Of a DNA stretch of 64,000 bases, positions 56,797-64,000 are shown in pieces. This stretch comes from Phellopilus nigrolimitatus (Eukaryota; Basidiomycota; Agaricomycetes; Hymenochaetales; Hymenochaetaceae), in the NCBI GenBank assembly GCA_021029095.1, contig JAJOHG010000113.1:1-64000 (forward strand), given 5' to 3'. Every line of letters starts with the position of its first letter. Within the stretch, counting starts at the first letter, position 1. The notes beneath the pieces are model-generated. The model made no database searches, was not told where the DNA came from, and saw only the letters and a list, made by a program, of their open reading frames with translations. Position numbers and translations under genes: made by a program.

Positions 56797-58419
56797 TAGT
56801 GATGCTAAGGTCTGGTCTCGAACCGAGCTGAACCCGGTTTGAAACCGAACTAAACCGTCGGTCTTGGTCCGCGGTCTGGCAAAATGCTCGGACCGAACCG
56901 ACGGTTCGGTCAGCGGTCTGAGCAATCCGGGAAAAAATTAACCGTTCAAGGACCGGGTCTGAACCGTGAACCACCTGTTTCATTTTGGTAAGTATTTTCC
57001 TTTTGCAGCGCTCTTTCAGAGGTTACCGAGCCGCGCGCCCAATGCGGACGTCGTGCTCGACGTCGTCAATAACATTCAGGACATCAAAGACAGCCTGAAA
57101 CACCGTATAACACCAGGTAAGTCGTCAAAAAAAGTCATACTTCATATTTGAATGAGCTAATGTGTTGTTCTTATTTGTGCATCCACAAGATTGTGCCTAC
57201 GAAAACCGCCGCAACTTCATCAAGACTATCAAGCTTCATGTCGGTCGATGCGGCACTTATTTTCTTGCGCAGTGCGGGCCTTATTCGTGATTTCGAACAC
57301 TCCATAAGAGTGCACATGGGCCGTTCTCACTCTAATTCATCGTTTGTTTTTGACAATTTGTTTTTTTCTTCAAAGAGTTCTGTGGTTTGCCATATACCGT
57401 CATGGACCGGTCCTTGCAACACCACCATTCCTTGTAACACACCATTTAATTTGACTCAACAACACCTTCCTCAGCTCAAATTAGTGCACAAAAATCATCT
57501 TTTCATCTAAATACACTACTACAAAAAAATCTGGTGTAATATGGTCTACAATTAATGAAGTTATGGGTGAAATAAGCGTGAGAAGGTACTAGAACTGAGT
57601 GGTTCAAAATGTTTCCAGTCTTATGCACTCGTAAAACCCTTCTTTATGCTCAAACAAAATGTATTTACAGCTAACACAATATTATTGATGTCCTTACAAA
57701 ATTTCAAGTCAGATGGATAAGTATACAGTTGTGTAAAAATTCAGGAAAGTTGTGTGTGGCGCTCTTTGCAATTGTGACACTTGTGTCACTGACTTGTCAT
57801 GTCACAGACTTTCCGTGCCATGTCTCATTGCAGTTTAATTGCTCACTTCTGCCTATTCCCAAGCCAGAGCTCCCGTAAGATAATGAGGACAATTTGGAAG
57901 CAAATTGACATTCAAAATGTCAGCCAGGATGTGATCAGCGGCTCAAATCCCAAGTGAAGATAAGCGTGGGAAATTTGTGTTGCAAGGAGTGGTGATTTGC
58001 CGTTTCGGAGTCAAACTGTATGCGCTTCATAACTCATTTGTTCCTTGCTTTTATCACTCGAAATTTTGTGCAGATAGGCCTGAGTAGTATAGCTTTATAA
58101 TAGTATTTTTTGTTTGAAAGATTTTCACGAGATAATTGTGTAAAAAGCAAAATAAAATGTGCTGTTTCAAGGACCGGTCCATGACGGTAATAAGGGATAC
58201 ACAGTAGAGCTACCTCAAAAAATACTATGAATCTGCTTATCTCAAAAAAAAGGTCTCAGACCGTCTCGAACCAAAAAAAAACCGGGACCAAACCAACCTG
58301 AACCGTTCAAGTCGGTTCGGTCCGTGGTCTGACAAAAATCCCGGACCGAACCGATGGTTTGGTTTTCGGTTTGGCCAAAAAAGGCGAAAACCGAACCAAA
58401 CCAGACCTTACCAACACTA
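56797..58419. mobile_element. hAT-type element, 1623 bp, inserted in repeat R
   Basis: Terminal inverted repeats TAGTGATGCTAAGGTCTGGT (left) and the complement of TAGTGTTGGTAAGGTCTGGT (right), 18 of 20 matching, flanked by an exact 8-bp duplication TCACGGGC (56789-56796 and 58420-58427). Subterminal regions are rich in ACCGAACCGACGGTTCGGT-like words in both orientations. The largest internal frame (57148-57510) shows no BED finger or hAT dimerisation motif, so it is non-autonomous. Aligning with intact R copies confirms the empty site (CAGCACAACTTCAGTGCC). Confidence 0.92.
57395..58189. mobile_element. MITE nested in the hAT element, 795 bp
   Basis: Perfect 22-bp inverted ends (57395-57416 and 58168-58189) starting TACCGTCATGGACCGGTCC, flanked on both sides by ATA, a possible 3-bp target duplication. 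The short duplication could fit PIF/Harbinger-like or, with TA, Tc1/mariner-like insertion. The family is not certain. The interior is AT-rich without coding capacity. Confidence 0.75.
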
Positions 58420-58427
58420 TCACGGGC

Positions 58428-58710
58428 ACAACTTCAGTGCCTAAATCGTCGCCGGCGAACGCGTAATTTACAACCATCAGCGACGCCCGAGTCTTCTTCC
58501 GTCTTTGTGGCCGATGCTGAAGCTTCTCTGCTCAGTTAGAAACCACGTTATTGCAGTGCTCATTATGAACTCAACGGGAAAACGGCGGACGCACTCATGG
58601 TTGGCTGACTTTAAACTGGTTCAAATTGTTTCCCAGTTCTCATACACAAAATATCATTCTCGTACAAGTCAGGGAGAGGATGCGCCACAATAATCTGCAG
58701 TCTATATCGA
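58428..58710 (+). repeat. dispersed repeat R, copy 5, right part
   Basis: Continues the R copy: ACAACTTCAGTGCCTAAATC, GTGCTCATTATGAACTCAAC, TGGTTGGCTGACTTTAAACT, AATCTGCAGTCTATATCGAA. Confidence 0.8.
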
Positions 58711-58984
58711 ATGGTGGTAGAAGGGGAGGGCTCACATGTGCATGTGCCTGATCCCTTTGACACCTTCTTTAGGTGTCGCAGGCTCTTACATTACCCTCCT
58801 TGGAGCTGCCCCTTGCCCACTCTCCTTTCCATAAAGCCCTCGTCGTTCGCTCGTGCATCCCCCTCACAAAACGTATATGGTTCCTGCTCTTCCCGTTTTC
58901 ACATTCCCGACCTTTACTTACTACTACCGGATCCAGAAACCTGTGCTTATATGGCGACTGAACTTTGGTGAGCGATGTGGTCTC

Positions 58985-59902
58985 CTAAATTTTCCGTTTC
59001 ATCTGGTCTCTGTGGGCCTTCCTGCGCCGTCTCCGGAGGTGTTGCGACGTCATCTGAACTACACTGGATCTGACGGCGAATGTCACGGCTTTCGACTTTG
59101 AAGCTTCCGACTGTGAACGTGTTGTGTTGACGATCCGCGAGCCTTTTAAGACACGCGTACGAGGTGCGGACCGCAGGCGTTTGTGCTCATGCGTATTCGG
59201 AGCCAATGTGATTGTAACTTTTTGCATTGGATTCAATGCGTTAGAACGGTATAGATAGGTGTCGAATAGGAAAGGGAACTTACTGCTCCCGGAATCTTCT
59301 CCCTCCGCCTTTCGTTTCTTTCTATGCTGCTTGTACTGCTCGAACGCAGCTTTATTCTCCTCGTCTTCTGGTTCGGAGCTGCCTCTGGCGAGAAAATCGG
59401 TATTATCACCAATACTATCTTCGTCGTATGCGTTGTCGTCGTCTCCTTCTTTGTCTTCGTCGCTTTTCTCATCTCCGGCGACATACCCACTCGCTTCTTT
59501 GTCTTTCTCCAGCCTGGAGACACGCGCGGTAGTCAGTACAGGATGGAAGCGTGTCAGAAAAGCCGACGCACTCAAGCTCCGCTCTCCGTTTCTTGACGAG
59601 CCGATTTACGAGCTCGGCTTTTCTCGTTGTCATCTTACTTGACTACAAGCCAGACACGGAGTAATCACTACACGTGAACAAGTCCATGAGCGACAAAGGA
59701 GGGAAAGGCTCACCTGAGTGGGAATGTCCAATTCTCTTTGATGCCGCTCGCTGTGTATGCATCCTGGCAGCGAAGAGACCGTGGCGCTCCGAGATGGCGG
59801 TTCAAGCCCCTGCTCGATCCGGGCTTGCATCGCCCGCTTCATGAAAGCTTTGGTAGCCTGTGCAGCTGCCCGCGCGTCAGATGCTGGAATCGTATAGCTC
59901 AT
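58985..59902 (-). CDS. SAP-like domain protein D
   Basis: Exon 1: MSYTIPASDARAAAQATKAF, RARIEQGLEPP-type helix, ending HQRELDIPTQ. Exon 2 after a GTGAGC intron: KMTTRKAELVNRLVKKRRAE, which pairs with the preceding segment as a SAP motif. Exon 3: LEKDKEASGYVAGDEKSDED, a long acidic stretch and QYKQHRKKRKAEGEDSGSS. Exon 4: PNTHEHKRLRSAPRTRVLKG and a basic end RRRRRKAHRDQMKRKI. Exon borders and the KRKAE plus basic-start tail match genes A, B and C, though sequence identity is low. A nuclear DNA- or RNA-binding role is inferred. It lies beside an R copy, as genes A and B do. The exact start of exon 2 is uncertain by a few codons. Confidence 0.55.
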
Positions 59903-61237
59903 AGCGGATTCTGTGTTGTGGTAGTGGTAGTGGTAATGGGAACGTAGGTTGTAGTGGAGCGCAATTGTTGAATGAAATAAAAATAAAGTGCTGAGTTCTA
60001 TAAGAGATTCTGATAAGAAACACTTCGCTCGTTGTAGGTGTTGACGTCGTCCTGGTGTTCATTATGTTCTTTGTGCGAGGCTGGCAGGTTCGGACGGGCA
60101 TCCGGATTTGGTCGAGCCACAAGCCACAGTCCATTGACGTATCAATATTGCTCCCATCATCTCTCAGTACCTGCAGTCTTCTCGACATATGTATAAGAGA
60201 TTTTTCAGGCTCATGCCCGCCGCGTTCGCCTTTTTTTGATGGTTTTAAAGGTGATCGCGTTGCTCAGCATTTGCTTGAAACACTTACTTCCCGAATCAAC
60301 TCTGATCCTTGAGCTTCAGGGCATCGACGCCGAGCTTTTCTTTTCTTCTACAATCGGAAAAAGCATCAAGATTACATTCTCAGGCTTCGAGTTAAACCGG
60401 TCTAACGCTCTATCGAGCACCCTCTCTGGTGTACAAAAGGACGTCGAATATACTGACACAAGTCGTGACCGGTCAACATAAAATTTGGTCACTATATGGA
60501 CGAATCTAAAATAGTTGAGAATCGACCTCAAACTACCGGTATTCTCCGAAACGATCGAAGTCATCAATGTCTGAAACATTGTCGTGTCTTTTTGTATTAC
60601 ATCCAGACAGAAAGATTAACGAGAATATACCGAGAGGCCGAGGGATGTTCAGATCGATCTTACAGACTTACTCCCTTGCCTTTGAAGACTTATCACACGT
60701 ATCTACATATTCCTTTACCACCGACATCTTTACGTGTGTTCTCAAGAAAGGGGGTTAGCTGTGAATACTGAGGAAACACCCCTGATTTGCGAGTACTTGC
60801 TTGAAACTCAGCTCACTTCGCTTTCTTTTCTCTTCTCCAAGTTTTCTACATTCACCCCTTTCCTACGCTGCTTCCATGCAATGCTTCTTTGATTTATCAG
60901 ACCTTATCATGATAACTCCTCTCTTCGGCTTCCTACGGCAGGCCCAGAAAGTAGACGGACAGACATCGATGTTCTATGTCCAGCTAATTTTGATTTTCCG
61001 TGAGCAAGGTACGTCTGATATGGCCGCGATTTGTGCCACGAGTCCGCAGGCATGAGTAAAAAATGTGTGGATTCTTTGTAAGACGCTTGTAAGGTCGCGC
61101 TCGCAAAGAATTACGTGCTATGAGAAGGCTGACCTCTAAAGCAGACCTTTAAGTACAGGCAGTTTGTTCAAGATTCTCTTCTCTAGCCAATTCTGACTCT
61201 AGACAGCAAGTTCCCAGACTTAGCTCTAGTATACTCG
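59903..61237. other. intergenic region
   Basis: Contains the promoter of gene D (TATAGAACTCAGC on the minus strand near 59990-60005) and of the Old Yellow Enzyme gene. Frames at 60236-60481 and 60496-60771 are not recognisable. Confidence 0.4.
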
Positions 61238-62613
61238 ATGACCCACTCCGAAGCAAAGCTCTTCCAGCCCGTCCGCGTGGGCAATCTGTCCCTCAAACAT
61301 CGCGTCGTGCTCGCACCCCTCACGCGCTACCGCGCGGATGACGCACACGTACCCACAGATTTGATGGTCGATTACTACGCGCAACGTGCAAGCGTGCCTG
61401 GATCGCTGCTCATTACCGAAGCGACGTTTATTGCCGCTAAAGCGGGCGGTTATGAGTTTATTCCAGGCATTTGGAGCGACGACCAAGTAGCTGGCTGGAA
61501 GAAGGTATGTCCATCTTTCACGAAGCTTTTGTTAATTTGAACGTTTATTGACCGGCTTTTCTTCTAATCTGTTTTCTGAAGATAGTCGACGCTGTGCACG
61601 CGCGAGGTTCGTATATCTACCTGCAGATGTGGCAGCTCGGACGTGCGGCATTGCCGAAGGTCCTTGCACTTCCAGATTCGCGCGTAAACCCAGGTGGTCC
61701 GTATCCGTATGTCTCCGCATCGGACGTGCCGCTTACGGGTGTCGACATAAGCCCACGCCCTCTTACACATGAGGAAGTACTTGAATACATCGAGCTCTTC
61801 GGCGTCGCGGCGCACAATGCAGTGCACCGCGCCGGGTTCGATGGTGTGGAGATCCACGGGGCACACGGGTATCTAATCGACCAGTTCACGCAGGACGTGT
61901 CAAACAAACGTACAGACCAGTGGGGTGGGAGCATAGAAAACAGGACGCGCTTTGCGCTCGAGGTGATTAAGAAGGTGACGAGCGTCGTGGGCGAGGAGAG
62001 AACGGCCATCCGTCTCAGCCCTTTCAATCCCTGGCAAGGTCAGAGCGATAATCTACCGAGAAAAGAGACGTCGTGCTTACGTTTCTTTTTCCAGGTATGC
62101 GCATGGAACATCCCCAACCGACGTTCGCCTACCTCGTCAGCCGCATCCGGGAGTCCTATCCTCAATTCTCGTACCTCCATGTCGTCGAGCCGCGCGTCGC
62201 AGCTGGGTTCGATCGCCAGCCGCTCGTGGGTGAGTCCAACGACTTCTTGCGTGCTATCTGGAAAGGGCCGAAAAGCGAGGAAAATGGGTCGGTGTACGTT
62301 ACTGTGGGGGGATATAAACCGGAAACAGCACTCGAAGATGCCGAGCTGAAAGGGGACCTCGTCGCATTTGGGCGGTACTATATCTCGAATGTATGTTCTT
62401 CCCTCATTATAAATGCTATAGGAAACTAATGTTATTCAACATAATCAGCCCGATCTCCCTGCACGGCTTAAAAAAGACATACCATTCGTTCCTTACAATC
62501 GCGAGACTTTCTACAATCCTGGAAACCCTGTCGGCTACAACGATTATGCATTCGCGGATCCGGAGGCTGAGGCGAACTACAGAAGCGATAAAGCCGACAG
62601 CAAAGTATCGTGA
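61238..62613 (+). CDS. NADH:flavin oxidoreductase, Old Yellow Enzyme family
   Basis: Four exons (61238-61504, 61582-62038, 62095-62390, 62449-62613) joining to 1185 nt, 394 aa, the usual length. It starts MTHSEAKLFQPVRVGNLSLK. VVLAPLTRYRAD holds the FMN-contacting threonine; QMWQLGRAA corresponds to the QLWHLGR motif; EIHGAHGYLIDQF (residues 179-191) supplies the substrate-binding pair H181/H184 and the proton-donor Y186; NKRTDQWGGSIENRTRF is the family signature. Later parts are GMRMEHPQPTFAYLV and VYVTVGGYKPETA. The C-terminus PFVPYNRETFYNPG is typical. The enzyme reduces activated alkenes with NAD(P)H and FMN in the cytosol. All introns are canonical; intact. Confidence 0.95.
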
Positions 62614-63231
62614 TTTTCGCAAGTTGCATAACTGCATAGGATGATTGTGCTTTGCGAATGAGCTTTATGTTACGATTCCTGACGTAAGGAAGGGATCGTC
62701 CTTTTCACTCCTACGTTTTCACCCCCAGTGGCTGTGCATGTATGTCACGGTCACCATTACAAAAAAGTGTACAAAGTGGCCGAAAAGTATACAAATAGTG
62801 TGGGAACATATGCCTTATAATGGGGGTGGTTCACTGCCACACGCCACCGCCACGCGTCACACTTTTCTTTGCGAGCCTTCTGTTCGTATCTAACATTTCT
62901 TTTTTTTCCCTCCGCATATAAAAGCTTGCTTTATTTTTTATTATGAAGGCCCATGTCTAAGCTATACATCCATGTATAACTTTGTGCATATATGTAGCTG
63001 AGCGATATGTAAAAGCTGACCGGCTGGGCACTGCTCTGGTGACAACAAATTTGAGGACGAGTTGCGCGTGGATTCCCGGAAGCCCAGTGAATTGGTGTGC
63101 AAACACATATTACAGTAAAACAAAAGTGTCGTCCAGACCAAATAGATTAGAAGATAATCCTATTCTAATTTTCTACGACCCGTCCTCTGCCTCCGACTCC
63201 GAATGATCTAGCTCGGCATGCACTGAGAAGC
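62614..63231. other. convergent 3' flanks
   Basis: Between the stop of the plus-strand oxidoreductase and the stop of the minus-strand GT69 gene. AT-rich, no gene. Confidence 0.5.
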
Positions 63232-64000
63232 TCAGTCACCTCTGCGTTTTGGGTGCTTTCCGGCCTCCGGTATACTTAAGAAAAGGCCACCAGTTCAGTA
63301 TTCATAACAAGAAGATGCCAAGGAAGACATACCGCTGCTCTTGGCAGACGAAGCTCTCGGGCGCGCCCTCCCAGTCGTCCAGGACATACTTCTCGCGCGA
63401 GCCAGGCCCGTCATCCTCTCATCCTCATCCTTGTCCGGACCGAACAGGTCGAGCGCGAGCTGCGCATGGCTCACCCCCGCGTACGTCGTCACGCACCGCA
63501 GGTTCACGAGGATCCGAGCCGTGCGGAATACACCGTTCGGAATGTAGAACGCGTTCGCCAGCGCATCGTCCTCACCTGCCGCCGCGTCGTCCACCTCGCC
63601 CTCCCCCGTGTCCGGCATCGTGTCAAAGTCGAGCCCATGTTCGCGTCCGAGTCGCCCTGCGGCCGCTGGCGCTACGCGTGTCGTCCGTCGTGCTGAGGTT
63701 CGCGACCTGCGCGCCCGTGCAGTAGCGCGGGCCGGTGTAGTACGTCTGCGCGTGGTCGACGACGTGCGTGCCGGACTCGCAGCAGAAGACCTGGAACGGG
63801 AGGGCCTGCGCGTAGCGCGCGGGGCCAGCGGGATCGCGCGGCGGGCCTGCAGAGGCGGAGGACAAGTTGGACTGCCGGAACTGGTCGTCGTTGATGTTGC
63901 GCGTGCGTCAGCGGTCGGAGCAGATGAAGAAGCCGTTGTGCTCGGCCCAATCCATGCCGCACACCACCGCGGCGTCGTTCGGCTGGCGGACCATGATCGT
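63232..64000 (-). pseudogene. GT69 / CAP59-type mannosyltransferase, C-terminal part, disrupted
   Basis: From the right edge the minus strand reads IMVRQPNDAAVVCGMDWAEH, NGFFICSDR, then an in-frame TGA (63908-63910) exactly where a tryptophan codon TGG would continue into RTRNINDDQFRQSNLSSASA. Next PFQVFCCESGTHVVDHAQTY, YYTGPRYCTGA; then two small frame changes near 63620-63670 before MPDTGEGEVDD, and AFYIPNGVFRTARILVNLRC, VTTYAGVSHAQLALDLFGPD; then another about 2-nt change near 63395 before KYVLDDWEGAPESFVCQEQR. The last exon ends GD at 63232. The motifs match alpha-1,3-mannosyltransferases of the CMT1/CAP59 family, Golgi type II enzymes making surface polysaccharide. One nonsense and about three indels indicate a pseudogene, or sequencing errors in GC-rich DNA. 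Confidence 0.72.

Noticed and set aside
57505..57530. CACTACTACAAAAAAATC resembling a CACTA transposon end
   Set aside because: No inverted partner and no 3-bp duplication; it lies inside the nested MITE.
1..64000. CRISPR arrays, rRNA or tRNA genes, bacterial operon signals
   Set aside because: None seen; the intron-rich genes show that this is eukaryotic nuclear DNA.

Overview
The window is nuclear DNA of a filamentous basidiomycete, most likely an agaricomycete (perhaps Polyporales, which I cannot prove). The reasons are genes cut into many exons by 45-90 nt GT-AG introns, several gene families typical of agaricomycetes (OPT transporter, OM14-like protein, DUF7330-like protein, DUF6533-type seven-helix proteins, kinase-like proteins with the NHCVPI...MPLLR...HRDLSD...NIMMDG signature, GT69 mannosyltransferase), and DNA transposon ends with clean target-site duplications. 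Coding coordinates were read by hand from splice sites and reading frames. No search was run.

Layout. 0-1.3 kb: 5' part of a GH127-like glycosidase (minus). 3.8-7.8 kb: a GC-rich island with an OM14-like mitochondrial outer-membrane protein and an OPT transporter (both minus). 8.7-10.2 kb: a hAT MITE with an exact 8-bp target duplication, sitting inside a second, older TIR element. 10.7-12.5 kb: a seven-helix membrane protein (minus) whose paralogue lies inverted at 49.8-51.5 kb. 14.5-26.4 kb: a kinase-rich block with a HeLo-like pseudokinase, a TKL kinase, a 2-kb tandem duplication of a kinase-like gene with a C-terminal membrane tail, and a further TKL kinase. A third tailed kinase lies at 37.2-38.7 kb. 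26.5-27.8 kb: a 1.3-kb fold-back element. 28-29.7 kb: a DUF7330-like single-pass membrane protein with repeated TSN motifs.

30-60 kb is accessory DNA: four diverged paralogues of a short SAP-like gene family plus remnants, a 2.3-kb inverted segmental duplication, and at least five copies of a dispersed repeat (called R here). One R copy is interrupted by a 1.6-kb hAT element that itself carries a 0.8-kb MITE. Between these lie an MFS transporter (42.8-45.5 kb) and an alpha/beta hydrolase (47.0-48.6 kb). The right end has an intact Old Yellow Enzyme (61.2-62.6 kb) and a damaged GT69 gene running off the edge.

Interpretation. The housekeeping-type genes at 3.8-7.8, 28-29.7 and 61-64 kb flank a rapidly duplicating region rich in signalling or putative cell-death genes and in nuclear SAP-like genes. 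This resembles an expanding, polymorphic locus rather than a metabolic cluster. The two most original features are the tail-anchored kinase and HeLo-pseudokinase block and the SAP-like family, whose promoter and exon layout are conserved while the protein diverges.
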